DNA of 64,000 nucleotides from Caldilinea sp. CFX5 (GCA_021405325.1 QWII01000047.1:1-64000); one strand, 5' to 3'; counted from the first letter of the stretch, positions 27,849 through 36,359 are shown. Translations and numbers: made by a program. The notes: generated by a model from the sequence alone, not told the origin.

Positions 27849-28823
27849 ATGAAAGAAGCCAAAAGCATTAAAGCCTTCCTCAAACATCACTACCGCCATT
27901 ACAATGCGGCGGCACTGGTTGACGCGGCGGAAGGGTATCATCAATTCGTCACCAATGGCGGGCAGATGTTGCTGGCGATGGCCGGCGCCATGAGCACCGC
28001 CGAACTGGGGCTGTCACTGGCCGAGATGATTCGCCAGGACAAGATCCATGCCATCAGTTGCACCGGCGCCAACCTGGAAGAGGATGTTTACAATCTGGTG
28101 GCGCACAGCCACTATGTCCGCATCCCCAACTGGCGCGACCTGACGCCGGAGGATGAACATGAATTGCTCTCCCGCCACCTGAACCGTGTCACCGATACCT
28201 GTATCCCGGAAGAAGAAGCGATCCGGCGGATTGAGCATGTGATTCTCGACGAGTGGCAACGTGCTGATCAAGCGGGCGAACGCTATTTCCCGCACGAGTT
28301 CTTGTATCGTATTTTGTTGAGCGGGCGCTTAGAGCAGCATTACGAAATCGACCCCAAGGACAGTTGGTTGCTGGCCGCGGCGCAGAAGAACCTGCCAATT
28401 TTTGTCCCCGGCTGGGAAGATTCGACCACCGGCAATATCTACGCGTCCCATTGCATCAAGGGTAATGTGAAGAATGTTCACACCGTGCGCTCCGGCATCG
28501 AATATATGATGGCGTTGGCCGAGTGGTACACGGCGCAGCAAGTGCCGACCGGCTTCTTCCAGATCGGCGGCGGCATTGCCGGCGACTTCCCCATCTGCGT
28601 GGTGCCGATGCTGCGCCAGGATATGGAGCGCGATGACATTCCGCTTTGGGCCTACTTCTGCCAGATTAGCGACTCGACCACCAGCTACGGCTCCTACTCC
28701 GGCGCCATCCCGAATGAGAAGATCACCTGGGAAAAGTTGTCGTTTGATACGCCGAAATTCTTGATCGAATCAGACGCGACAATTGTGGCGCCGTTGATTT
28801 TTGCCTACGTCTTGGCAGGCTAA
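27849..28823 (+). CDS. Deoxyhypusine synthase-like protein
   Basis: 324 aa of the NAD-dependent deoxyhypusine synthase fold. SCTGANLEEDVYNL corresponds to the family's NAD-site region, GGGIAGDFPI is conserved, and the catalytic Lys region SGAIPNEKITWEKL places a Lys at residue 296 where the eukaryotic enzyme forms its imine intermediate. Bacteria lack eIF5A, the normal target. Linkage to arginine decarboxylase and agmatinase (10 bases after speB) suggests it transfers an aminobutyl group from a polyamine, for instance to putrescine giving homospermidine. That is an inference. Confidence 0.9.
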   Translation: MKEAKSIKAFLKHHYRHYNAAALVDAAEGYHQFVTNGGQMLLAMAGAMSTAELGLSLAEMIRQDKIHAISCTGANLEEDVYNLVAHSHYVRIPNWRDLTPEDEHELLSRHLNRVTDTCIPEEEAIRRIEHVILDEWQRADQAGERYFPHEFLYRILLSGRLEQHYEIDPKDSWLLAAAQKNLPIFVPGWEDSTTGNIYASHCIKGNVKNVHTVRSGIEYMMALAEWYTAQQVPTGFFQIGGGIAGDFPICVVPMLRQDMERDDIPLWAYFCQISDSTTSYGSYSGAIPNEKITWEKLSFDTPKFLIESDATIVAPLIFAYVLAG

Positions 28824-28827
28824 GAGA

Positions 28828-28969
28828 CAGCAACCGCTCTGGGCGAGTCCGTGACTCGCAACGCAGTGGCAGGCCTGTAACAAAGGGCATCATCCGCACA
28901 CAGCAACCGCTCTGCGCGAGTCCGTGACTCGCAACCGGCTGGGGCGAGTCACGGACTCGCGCAGAGCGG
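28828..28969. repeat. Direct and inverted repeats of a CGAGTCCGTGACTCG unit
   Basis: Two direct copies (28828-28862 and 28901-28935) of a 35-base unit starting CAGCAACCGCTCT. The second copy also pairs with 28944-28969 through perfect 26-base arms (28907-28932). The core GCGAGTCCGTGACTCGC is itself palindromic. It may act as terminator of the polyamine operon. Confidence 0.8.
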
Positions 28970-29033
28970 GCTTGGGGAAATCTATCAACCCCAATCCTTG
29001 CACCACCACTCCGCATGGGGCATCCCAGTAGCC

Positions 29034-29825
29034 TTACCGTTCTGCCCGCGACCGCGCTAATTCTGCTTCCAGTCGTGCAATTTTTGCTTCTGCTTCTTCG
29101 GCGCGTTGTTTTTGCTGCTCAGCCCGCTGCTTCTCTTCTTCTGCTCGCAACTCGGCATCCTTAGCCATTGTTTCAGCTAGGGCAAGCGCCTCGGCATCGT
29201 CAAGCAACCGTTGGTTGGTTGCCAGATCATAGAATTGCAGGTGATTTTGCTCATCCAACGTTAACTGCAATCCCATCAACCGGCTAATATATTCTGGCGC
29301 TTCCGTCTGACCAGGGCCAAAGGCCAGATCACCAATCACCACTTCTTCTTTCACCGGCTTCATCGGCACGTAACCGCCGCCAACTAATTCATAGGCAAAC
29401 AGTGGCGGATCAAGGTACTCAGCGGTGGGGTCATAAATAAAATATTCCTGCACGCCCAATTCAGCATAGAGACGCATCTTCTTGCCCAAATCTACATGGC
29501 GAGTTGTTTTAGAAGAAACCTCGAAAACGACTTCTGGACCTTTTCCTTCTTCCCAAATTTTATAAATATCCCGCAGGTGTGGTTCGACATCGCGGACGAT
29601 AAAACAGTCAGGGGAGACCGATTTAGAAGGGTTACCTTGCTCGTAATAGATTAGCAAATTGCCGCTAACGTAGACGCGCCGTCCTAAGAAGAAGCGTTGC
29701 AAGAGGCGAATAATCGCAAACATGACGCCACGATGGAGATCGGACTCAGCCATTGGTTTGCCATCCGTTTCCGGGTAAAAAATTTCTTTGGTTGTTGGTC
29801 GCACTTGAAGCGATTGCAGGCTCAT
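29034..29825 (-). CDS. Uma2 family endonuclease-like protein with coiled-coil tail
   Basis: 263 aa. The first 180 residues are a PD-(D/E)XK fold of the Uma2/DUF820 family: SPDCFIVRDVEPH (catalytic Asp), PEVVFEVSSKTT (E-x-S/K), and the following KMRLYAELGVQEYFIYDP. The last 60 residues are a charged coiled coil of EEEKQRAEQQKQRAEEAEAK type. These proteins are abundant paralogues in Chloroflexota and cyanobacteria; the biological role is unsettled. Confidence 0.88.
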   Translation of the reverse strand: MSLQSLQVRPTTKEIFYPETDGKPMAESDLHRGVMFAIIRLLQRFFLGRRVYVSGNLLIYYEQGNPSKSVSPDCFIVRDVEPHLRDIYKIWEEGKGPEVVFEVSSKTTRHVDLGKKMRLYAELGVQEYFIYDPTAEYLDPPLFAYELVGGGYVPMKPVKEEVVIGDLAFGPGQTEAPEYISRLMGLQLTLDEQNHLQFYDLATNQRLLDDAEALALAETMAKDAELRAEEEKQRAEQQKQRAEEAEAKIARLEAELARSRAER

Positions 29826-29897
29826 GGTCGATGCTCAACTTTCTGCATTGCGCCTCTCGTTTTTGCGCTATGCACCATCCATCACGCTATAGCCCAA

Positions 29898-32138
29898 TTA
29901 TACCACACGCTGCTTTTGCAATGCTGCCCACACCCGTTCCGGTGTATAAGGCAATTCGTCAAGCCAAACGCCGGTGGCAGCGTAAATGGCGGCGCCGATG
30001 GCGGGCGCGGTGGGGATAAAGGGCATCTCCGCCATGCCGCGCACCCCAAGCGGGCCTTGTGGGTCGGGAGTTTCCAGAATCACCGGCACAATCTCTTCGA
30101 CCACATCCAACACGCCGGGGATGAGATAGTTGCTCAGGTGGGGCGTCACCGTTTTGCCGTTCTTCTGGATAAAATTTTCCAGCAGCGTCCAACCAACCGA
30201 CTGAGCGACCGCCCCTTCGATCTGCCCTTCAATCAGTTGCGGGTTGACGGCCTTGCCCACATCATTGACGCTGACCAACCGTTTCACCGTGACATGACCA
30301 GTTTCCAGATCAACTGCGACATCGGCTACCTGGGCGCAGTAGCCAATGGTGATGTGGGGGTCGCCTTCGCCGGTGCCGGGCGTATAGCCGGTGGTCTTGC
30401 GCGGATGGTAGAGGAATTCGGCGCGCGCCGGACGCTCCTCATTTTGCCATTCCTGCAACGCCCGTTCCGCCGCGCCCTTGATGGCATTGCCGGCCATAAA
30501 GGTCATACGACTGGCCGAGGAACTGCCGCTGGAACCGGCGGCGTCGGTGTTGTCACTGTACAATTCAACTTGGCTCAGGTCAATGCCCAGAACCTCAGCG
30601 GCGATCTGGCGCATAGCCTGGTGGGTTCCTTGCCCAACCTCGGCGCCGACACAGCCGACCACTGCGCGCTCAATTTCCGTCGCCCCCTGCAATTCAACCC
30701 AGGCATGACAATGTTCCGGAAAACCCAGGCTAAACCCAACATTTTTAAAGCAGACGGCGAGACCGGTGCCGTGGGCGGCCTGCGTACGCGAGGCAGTTAG
30801 CGATGTTGCGTGTTGCGTGTTGCGTGTTGCGTGTTGTGCGCCACTGTCCATCCGTTTAGCGGCTTCTTCCAGCACCTGGGGGGCGGTGCAGCCGGGGGGG
30901 AGGACGGAGCGGGTTGCCAGGCGGGAACCTTCGCGCCAGATGTTGCGGCGGCGGAATTCGGCGGGGTCCATGTTCAACGCGACAGCGAGTTTGTTGACTT
31001 GCATTTCGGCGGCAAAGTGACCTTGCGGTCCGCCAAAGCCGCGGAAGGCGCCGCTGGGACAGTTGTTGGTGTAGACCGTGCGGGCGTCAAGCAGCACATT
31101 GGGAATTTCATACGGGCCGAGACAGGAGAGAATGGCGTTGCCCAAAACTTTCGTGCTGGTGTAGGCATAGGCGCCGGCATCGCTGGTAGCGTCCACCTGG
31201 GCAGCGATGATTTTACCATCGCTGGTGGCGCCCCACTTGGCCCGGATGACAAAGGGGTGGCGCTTGTGGTGGCCGATAATGCTCTCCTCGCGGCTCCAGA
31301 TGGTCTTGATGGGGCGGCCGGTCGTCCGGGCGGCCAACGCCAAGGCGATCTGGATCGAAATATCTTCCCGTCCGCCAAAGGCGCCGCCGATGGCCGGATA
31401 GCGTACAATGATCTGTTCCTCCGGCAGCCCCAGCGCGTGCGCGATCTGCTGGCGTTCTTCGTGCATCCATTGGCCGCCACAGATCACTTCAATGCGACCA
31501 TCAGGCAGCACCTGGGCCAGCCCCGCTTCCGGTTGCAGATAGGCATGTTCCTGGGCATGAGTGCGATAGGTGGCTTCCACGATCACGTCGGCCTGGGCAA
31601 AAGCGGCGGTGACATCGCCTTGTTGAATGCGATAGGCATGAAGCACATTCGATTGCAAATCACGCTGCCCATAGGGGTAGCCGGTAAATTCATCAGGGTG
31701 GATCGGCGGCGCCCCCGCCTGCATGGCGACCAGCGGATCGGTCACAATCGGCAGCGCTTCATAATCCAGTGTGATCAGCTTGGCGGCGGCTTCGGCTTGG
31801 GCCGGCGTCTCGGCAATGACCAGAGCAATCTTGTCGGCTTCCCAGCGCACCCGTTCCGCCGCCTTGGTGCTGCCGGGGCCACAGAGTACCGGCTGGTCAT
31901 ACATCACCAGGCCATACTCATTGACTGGAACGTCCTTGGCGGTGAGTACATCGATCACGCCGGGGGCGGCTAAGGCGGCGCTGACATTCACGGCCCGCAG
32001 ATGAGCATGAGGGACGCCGGCAAAGACAATTTTCAACCAGGCCTGCCCCGGTCGATCGAGATCGCCGGAATAGGCCAGCTTGCCGGTCACTTTCTCTGTG
32101 GCGTCTCCACGCGGAAGACTGGCGCCCAATGCTCGCAT
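29898..32138 (-). CDS. Xanthine dehydrogenase family molybdopterin-binding subunit
   Basis: 746-aa catalytic large subunit of a molybdenum hydroxylase. The N-terminal domain ([20 protein letters not shown]) precedes the Mo-binding domains with [32 protein letters not shown], and the catalytic Glu in [18 protein letters not shown]. Substrate identity is not readable. The FAD and 2Fe-2S subunits that usually accompany it are not adjacent. Around residues 430-450 a repeat-derived insertion ([12 protein letters not shown]) interrupts a loop without breaking the frame. Confidence 0.88.
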   Translation of the reverse strand: MRALGASLPRGDATEKVTGKLAYSGDLDRPGQAWLKIVFAGVPHAHLRAVNVSAALAAPGVIDVLTAKDVPVNEYGLVMYDQPVLCGPGSTKAAERVRWEADKIALVIAETPAQAEAAAKLITLDYEALPIVTDPLVAMQAGAPPIHPDEFTGYPYGQRDLQSNVLHAYRIQQGDVTAAFAQADVIVEATYRTHAQEHAYLQPEAGLAQVLPDGRIEVICGGQWMHEERQQIAHALGLPEEQIIVRYPAIGGAFGGREDISIQIALALAARTTGRPIKTIWSREESIIGHHKRHPFVIRAKWGATSDGKIIAAQVDATSDAGAYAYTSTKVLGNAILSCLGPYEIPNVLLDARTVYTNNCPSGAFRGFGGPQGHFAAEMQVNKLAVALNMDPAEFRRRNIWREGSRLATRSVLPPGCTAPQVLEEAAKRMDSGAQHATRNTQHATSLTASRTQAAHGTGLAVCFKNVGFSLGFPEHCHAWVELQGATEIERAVVGCVGAEVGQGTHQAMRQIAAEVLGIDLSQVELYSDNTDAAGSSGSSSASRMTFMAGNAIKGAAERALQEWQNEERPARAEFLYHPRKTTGYTPGTGEGDPHITIGYCAQVADVAVDLETGHVTVKRLVSVNDVGKAVNPQLIEGQIEGAVAQSVGWTLLENFIQKNGKTVTPHLSNYLIPGVLDVVEEIVPVILETPDPQGPLGVRGMAEMPFIPTAPAIGAAIYAATGVWLDELPYTPERVWAALQKQRVV
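30805..30839. repeat. Tandem 7-base repeat inside the molybdopterin subunit gene
   Basis: Four copies of GTTGCGT followed by a variant GTTGTGC. In the minus-strand reading frame it encodes the low-complexity stretch containing ATRNTQHAT. Seven-base units shift the frame with every copy-number change, so the present copy number must be compatible with the open frame. Confidence 0.8.
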
Positions 32139-32315
32139 TCGGTTTACCTCTTCTACGGTTTCTACACTATTGATTCGACTGAACTACGTTTGACGCGATA
32201 TTTACTGGTAATTGCAAGTTGTAATCTTTGTTGCTACAATGTCCACAGCCCAGAAGCAAAATCACCGATTCGCTCGCCCTGGGCGCCATTGCACGACACA
32301 CGACAAGGAGACCGT

Positions 32316-32696
32316 ATGCTAAAAGAATTTCGTGACTTCATTCAACGTGGGAATGTGATTGATCTGGCTGTCGCCGTCATCATGGGCGCAGCCTTTGGCG
32401 CTGTTGTCACATCACTGATTGGTGATATTATTACACCTGTTTTGCTAAATCCTGTCATGCAAGCCATGCAGGTGGACGAACTGGCCAAACTCTCCATCAA
32501 TGGCATTAAATATGGCGTCTTTTTGGCCGCCATCCTCAATTTCCTGGTTGTCGCCTTTGTCATGTTTATGTTGGTGCGTTCGATCAACAGCATGACCAAG
32601 AAGAAAGAGGAAAAGCCCGCCACCCCACCGGAGATCCCCGCTGATATTAAACTGCTGACTGATATTCGCGATCTATTACAGAAGCAACGCGGCTAA
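32316..32696 (+). CDS. mscL: Large-conductance mechanosensitive channel
   Basis: 126-aa inner membrane channel opening under hypo-osmotic tension. The start FRDFIQRGNVIDLAVAVIMG (here KEFRDFIQRGNV) is typical, with the Gly/Ala-rich pore helix AVAVIMGAAFGAVVTSL. Periplasmic loop, second membrane helix (FLAAILNFLVVAFVMFML) and a charged C-terminal helix (MTKKKEEKPATPPE) follow. An ATG with the ribosome site AAGGAG was chosen. It is followed by a terminator. Confidence 0.95.
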   Translation: MLKEFRDFIQRGNVIDLAVAVIMGAAFGAVVTSLIGDIITPVLLNPVMQAMQVDELAKLSINGIKYGVFLAAILNFLVVAFVMFMLVRSINSMTKKKEEKPATPPEIPADIKLLTDIRDLLQKQRG

Positions 32697-32717
32697 TCTA
32701 TCGATCGTCAGCTTGCT

Positions 32718-32750
32718 AAAAATCCGGTTTCTGCCAGAAACCGGATTTTT
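32718..32750. terminator. Terminator after mscL (AAACCGG hairpin)
   Basis: Perfect 15-base arms (32718-32732 and 32736-32750; AAAAATCCGGTTTCT) with the loop GCC and T-runs on both strands, between the convergent mscL and HIT genes. It is a bidirectional intrinsic terminator. A close relative of this hairpin lies inside menE at 52328-52360. Confidence 0.88.
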
Positions 32751-32753
32751 TTA

Positions 32754-33104
32754 TTAGCGCGCCAACATCGGCCCCAACCGCCGGCCACCAAGCAAGTGCA
32801 TGTGCAGGTGATAGACCTCCTGCCCGCCATCGCGATTGCAGTTGACAAGCAGACGGTAGCCATTCTCCGCAATCCCTTCCTGCTGGGCAATTTTGGCCGC
32901 CACCGTAAAGAGCCGCCCCAGCGCCGCTTCATCCGCCGCCGTGACATCATTAGCCGTGGGAATCAGATGGTTGGGGACAATCAAAATGTGGGTCGGCGCT
33001 TGCGGGTTGATGTCGCGAAACGCCGTCACCAGTTCGTCCTGATAGACAATGTTGGCCGGAATTTCTCGCCGAATGATTTTGCTGAAGATGGTTTCCTGGG
33101 CCAT
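32754..33104 (-). CDS. HIT family protein (HINT-like)
   Basis: 116 aa from the ATG at 33104. It is a nucleotide phosphoramidase-type HIT protein with the triad [12 protein letters not shown] (HxHxHxx) near the C-terminus and the opening [20 protein letters not shown] typical of the HINT branch. Conserved [14 protein letters not shown] is also present. Possible substrates are AMP-lysine or similar AMP conjugates. Confidence 0.93.
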   Translation of the reverse strand: MAQETIFSKIIRREIPANIVYQDELVTAFRDINPQAPTHILIVPNHLIPTANDVTAADEAALGRLFTVAAKIAQQEGIAENGYRLLVNCNRDGGQEVYHLHMHLLGGRRLGPMLAR

Positions 33105-33160
33105 AAAGCTCCTTATTAATTGACTGCGCTGACTATCAATGACATTCTGATCAAGGATGT

Positions 33161-33415
33161 TCAAGCAGCCACCGCTTCTAGCGTATACTTATCCAGGTTC
33201 TCCAAAAATGCGGCGCCTGACAAGCGAACGGCTTCGGCAATCGCATCACGCGTCAGGCTACCACGCCACTCAGCAATGATCGTTTCCCAGGCCAACCCTT
33301 CTGCTACCTGCTCGAGAACATCAGCTACCAAGATGCGTGTGCCACGAAAGGTTGGTTTGCCATGACAAATCTCTGGGTCGCTTACAATGTAACGACCAAT
33401 GATCTTCAGTTGCAT
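33161..33415 (-). CDS. DUF433 domain protein, likely antitoxin
   Basis: 84 aa. Textbook DUF433: [20 protein letters not shown] followed by [20 protein letters not shown], with a helix-turn-helix fold. DUF433 proteins are usually paired with a PIN-like DUF5615 toxin; no such gene is adjacent, so this is a solitary or orphaned copy. Confidence 0.85.
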   Translation of the reverse strand: MQLKIIGRYIVSDPEICHGKPTFRGTRILVADVLEQVAEGLAWETIIAEWRGSLTRDAIAEAVRLSGAAFLENLDKYTLEAVAA

Positions 33416-33563
33416 AGAAGTATCTCCGTCTGTTCTAAAGCATAAATGACCAGTCCATCATCTGCCTTGTGTGGCTCGATCATACCACAAGTTTGTATAA
33501 GCGACTAGAGAAGGTTCGGCTGGGCGCACTTAGGGAAACAATCGGGTGTGTGGCACGTCGTAG

Positions 33564-33638
33564 ATTGCCCGCAAGCTGCCGCTTTGACTGCACCAACTCG
33601 ACACCCACCTGCGCAAACAGGACATTACTCAACGGTAG
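33564..33638 (+). pseudogene. Short gene remnant, related to 36394-36531
   Basis: In-frame translation gives a stop after seven residues and then LHQLDTHLRKQDITQR before TAG. It matches LHQLDMRLRKQEIARR of the remnant near 36.5 kb, with roughly three quarters of bases identical over the shared 69. Both are in the same orientation. The rest of this 316-base gap (33416-33731) has no other gene. Confidence 0.55.
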
Positions 33639-33655
33639 GCGGATCATCAGGTGAC

Positions 33656-33685
33656 TTATCGAATTCGCCCAACCTATGCTATACT
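33656..33685 (+). promoter_or_regulatory. Possible promoter of the interrupted gene and HEPN pair
   Basis: TATACT at 33680-33685 with a weak TTATCG 18 bases upstream. The start codon of the next gene is 46 bases downstream with ribosome site GGAGG. Confidence 0.35.
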
Positions 33686-33731
33686 ACACTCATATTGTAA
33701 ATGGACGATGTTTTTGTCTTGGAGGTACACA

Positions 33732-34163
33732 ATGGATACCCTAGTATTGGAAAGACCGATGACGGCTGTCACAAACCCAGCCGACAACCAAGCGCGGGAC
33801 ATACGGCTACAAAAACGCTTACACTCGCTCCACGAGCAAGCCTTGCTAGGGTTAAAACAGTAGTATCATATTGTCGATGAAGAGCGGGTTTTTGCCTTTT
33901 TATACAAACATAGCCACCTTATTCCAATGCTCACCGAAGGACGCGAAGCAGTGTCGCTTTACTTTGGCGAAGAGACGCCGATCCTCTTGACCCAACGCCG
34001 TGACCCCGAAGTCGGTTTGGAGCATTTGATCGCTTGGATTCAGACCGATTTATCGGCGGAGGAAGCGGTTGCGCGTTGGCTCGAACTGAGTGACGCCTGG
34101 TATCTTGATCGATTAGAAACGCTTGGCGATTTACTCAATTTCAACCTTGGGGGCCGCCCGTGA
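33732..34163 (+). pseudogene. Hypothetical gene interrupted by an in-frame TAG
   Basis: One reading frame of 144 codons from an ATG with a good ribosome site (GGAGG) to the TGA at 34163, broken only by a TAG at 33861-33863 (after LLGLKQ). Across it the translation continues sensibly: YHIVDEERVFAFLYKHSHLI, then PMLTEGREAVSLYFGE and ending DLLNFNLGGRP. This resembles a hypothetical family with a LIPxLxEAxxxxxxYFG region that commonly precedes a small partner gene. A nonsense mutation, a sequencing error or stop-codon readthrough could explain it. Its TGA overlaps the GTG of the HEPN gene, so the pair is translationally coupled. Confidence 0.7.
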
Positions 34164-34591
34164 GTCAGGCGACAGGGCAAACAGCGGCAGCTTTTGCCTG
34201 GGACGATTTCTTGTCGTTGGCCGTGGAATGGCAAGCTAATGCCGCGGCCAGTCATTATCCGGCGGCGGTCTATCGTTCAAGTATCAGCCGCGCCTACTAT
34301 GCGGTTTTCCATGCGGCCTTTGACCTGGCAGCGACGTTGGGGTTACAGTCCACTGGGGCTGGCGTCGATCACTATCATCTGCGTAAATTCTTCGAGCGGC
34401 GCGGGCGTATGGCTGCACAATTGAGTGCGATCTTGCGTTCGCTCTATGATTTGCGCATCTCTGCTGATTATGAGCGCCAGGCACGCAATCCTGTTACAAC
34501 CGACGCACCGGTGGCCACAGCAGAGGCGATTCGTCTGGCGCAGCAAGCAATGCAATGGCTTGCCAACTTGCAGGCGAAGGGCAAGTCGTAG
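34160..34591 (+). CDS. HEPN domain protein, putative RNase toxin or partner
   Basis: 143 aa starting at a GTG that overlaps the previous stop (GTGA). The helical core is HEPN-like: YRSSISRAYYAVFHAAFDLA in the first helix pair and LYDLRISADYERQ near the end, the LRxxADY form seen in many HEPN proteins. HEPN domains are found as minimal nucleotidyltransferase or RNase partners in toxin-antitoxin and defence modules. The coupled upstream gene would be the cognate partner, but is broken here. Confidence 0.72.
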   Translation: MSQATGQTAAAFAWDDFLSLAVEWQANAAASHYPAAVYRSSISRAYYAVFHAAFDLAATLGLQSTGAGVDHYHLRKFFERRGRMAAQLSAILRSLYDLRISADYERQARNPVTTDAPVATAEAIRLAQQAMQWLANLQAKGKS

Positions 34592-34632
34592 CGCAGCCTA
34601 CTCCCACATAGGAAGCAACACAATGCCCCGTT

Positions 34633-35535
34633 TCAACTTGGTTCTGTGTGGTCTGGGCCAGATGCTTGTGTCTGTAATAACAGGTCGAATAGCATTCGGC
34701 GATCTTTGGGATTGAGCGCCTGTAACAATTCTTCGGGCGGAAGGCCGGCGAGCCGTTCTTTGGGACTGACTAAAGAGAGCAGTTTTCGTTGCTTCTCCGG
34801 CTCCAGGCTTTCCAGAACTTCTTCGGGACTCATGACGGCGATCAATTCCCGTCCAATATCCTCCGCCATGAATTCCAGATCTTTACGCGAAATCGATGTC
34901 GAAATGCCAGCCATGGTTAATACCTCCCTCGTCATCTGTGGGCGAACCTCATAGGCATACCGGATATACTTGGTATTGCCCTCGGCAATAATCTTTTTCA
35001 GAAACTGACGAAACTTGCGGTCACTAGCCGCAAACAACAGCAACGAATAATTCTTGGGCAGAATGGGTAGCTCATTGACGATAATCAAATAAACCGGTGG
35101 GTGAGCTTCGTTCTTATAGTAGCCGTCGGCAACCGGGCGAAAGGGTTGAAAGGTCGCGACGTGATCCAACACCGTCTTCGGTCTAGCGGCGCAAATGATC
35201 GTCACAGTCATAGCCTGTACGGTCACATCTTGTTCCCCAATGTACAGTTGTGTTCGTCCGTTGATAAGATGATAGCCCGCTACGGTTAAAGGATCTTCCC
35301 GCCCTTTGAACTCCACTTGATTACGAGTGGCAAAATAGAAAAAAGGCGTTGTGGTCTGCACACTTTGTAATTCATCCGCCGTTGCCAGCGTAACCAACGC
35401 ATCAATGGTATGTGGTAGGCGACTGACTTCGATCTCCGTTTGCAAGGCTTTCGTCAACGGTGTTAGTTCGTCCAACAGCACCTGTTTGAAAACCGGATCA
35501 ACCTGCTGCCGTGGCGTTTTGCTGCGTTCCGCCAT
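34633..35535 (-). CDS. Hypothetical protein, possibly PD-(D/E)XK nuclease-like
   Basis: 300 aa. The N-terminal two thirds contain FFYFATRNQVEFKGREDPLT and YHLINGRTQLYIGEQDV, a strand pattern reminiscent of Rpn/PD-(D/E)XK proteins, but no complete catalytic set was recognised. The C-terminus repeats a motif: SPEEVLESLEPEKQ, SPKERLAGLPPEELLQALNP, as found in many cyanobacterial and Chloroflexota Rpn-like proteins. Function uncertain. Confidence 0.55.
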   Translation of the reverse strand: MAERSKTPRQQVDPVFKQVLLDELTPLTKALQTEIEVSRLPHTIDALVTLATADELQSVQTTTPFFYFATRNQVEFKGREDPLTVAGYHLINGRTQLYIGEQDVTVQAMTVTIICAARPKTVLDHVATFQPFRPVADGYYKNEAHPPVYLIIVNELPILPKNYSLLLFAASDRKFRQFLKKIIAEGNTKYIRYAYEVRPQMTREVLTMAGISTSISRKDLEFMAEDIGRELIAVMSPEEVLESLEPEKQRKLLSLVSPKERLAGLPPEELLQALNPKDRRMLFDLLLQTQASGPDHTEPS

Positions 35536-35638
35536 CCCACTTTACTCCTTCGTTTCGTTCACTGTACCACGTTCTCTGCCGCTCGTCAATCAGCAACTTC
35601 TATCGCCAACTTGCCGAAATGACGGGTCAAGCTTTATC

Positions 35639-35674
35639 ATAAAAAACTCGTGCAGGAGAGTGGCCTTCACGAGT
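35639..35674 (-). terminator. Minus-strand terminator
   Basis: A seven-base stem ACTCGTG / CACGAGT (35646-35652 and 35668-35674) is followed on the minus strand by a run of six T, about 25 bases after the stop of the small gene at 35699-35980. Confidence 0.65.
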
Positions 35675-35698
35675 CTGATAATTGACTGGTCTATCCAG

Positions 35699-35980
35699 TC
35701 AAGATTGGTCTGGTTTGGCTTGGCCAGGCAGCTTTGGTTTGCTTTTTGCCAGCACTTTTGCCGTAAAGGTCAGCAGACGGTCAATGGCTGCTTGGTGGAT
35801 GTTGACACGCTCGATAAGCGCATTGAGTTTGGTTTGCTCGGCGCGCTGTCCGGCTGCGGCTGCGTGCTGCGCGTCATGCAAAATGACAATGTGCTGCAAA
35901 CTGTGGCCGACCGCCATTTCGGGTGTGATTTTGCCATTCGCGTAATCAGCCAGCACTTGTTTGGGATCATAGGTACTCAT
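35699..35980 (-). CDS. Small hypothetical protein divergent from an XRE regulator
   Basis: 93 aa, starting MSTYDPKQVLADYANGKITP. The rest is a long amphipathic helix pair with His-rich GHSLQHIVILHDAQHAAAAG and a basic Pro/Lys tail. No family recognised. It is transcribed away from the XRE gene at 36096 and shares the operator region with it, so the two probably form a small regulated module. It has its own terminator. Confidence 0.6.
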   Translation of the reverse strand: MSTYDPKQVLADYANGKITPEMAVGHSLQHIVILHDAQHAAAAGQRAEQTKLNALIERVNIHQAAIDRLLTFTAKVLAKSKPKLPGQAKPDQS

Positions 35981-36020
35981 GTAGTTACCTCTTTCAAAGG
36001 GTGTCTATGAAGGAAAAAAT

Positions 36021-36042
36021 CTTGATACCATTTGGTATCAAG
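36021..36042. promoter_or_regulatory. Perfect palindromic operator in the divergent XRE promoter region
   Basis: CTTGATACCA and its exact complement are separated by TT. It lies between the divergent 93-aa gene and the XRE gene, and overlaps a possible plus-strand promoter (TTGATA at 36022, TACAAT at 36047-36052). This is a likely binding site of the XRE protein. Confidence 0.7.
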
Positions 36043-36095
36043 ATTGTACAATAGTTTATCTCAATTGTCAAGCAGCAATTTGAGGAAGTAGACGC

Positions 36096-36311
36096 ATGGA
36101 ACGATTTGGAGAAAAGTTGCATCTGCTTCGTCAGCGACATGGTCTGACAACAAGGCAACTCGCAGAGCAATTACAAACGAGCAATGCACAAATTAGCCGG
36201 ATTGAGAACGGGTTGCGACAGGCTTCTGCTGATTTAGTTTTGAAGGCTTCGTTACTTTTTAATATACCGCTTGAGCGGCTAATGAGGGATGATCTGGAAG
36301 TAAAGGATTGA
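36096..36311 (+). CDS. XRE family helix-turn-helix regulator
   Basis: 71 aa, a single HTH_3 domain: FGEKLHLLRQRHGLTTRQLA, then EQLQTSNAQISRIENGLRQA (recognition helix ISRIENG) and the closing PLERLMRDDL. Ribosome site GAGGAAG. A perfect palindrome lies 54 bases upstream of its start, suggesting autoregulation and control of the divergent gene. Such minimal regulators are common antitoxins. Confidence 0.9.
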   Translation: MERFGEKLHLLRQRHGLTTRQLAEQLQTSNAQISRIENGLRQASADLVLKASLLFNIPLERLMRDDLEVKD

Positions 36312-36328
36312 TCGCTATATTCCAAAAT

Positions 36329-36359
36329 AAGGAGTCCGGTTTAGATGTTCGGACTCCTT
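36329..36359. terminator. Terminator-like hairpin after the XRE gene
   Basis: Perfect ten-base arms AAGGAGTCCG / CGGACTCCTT with an 11-base loop, 18 bases after the XRE stop. The T-run is weak on either strand. Confidence 0.6.

Noticed and set aside
29697..30800. 367-codon plus-strand frame across the Uma2 and molybdopterin subunit genes
   Set aside because: It is antisense to two well-supported genes and its translation resembles no family.
32001..32315. Upstream in-frame extension of mscL
   Set aside because: MscL starts at MLKEFRDF; the extension overlaps the divergent gene and has no MscL features.
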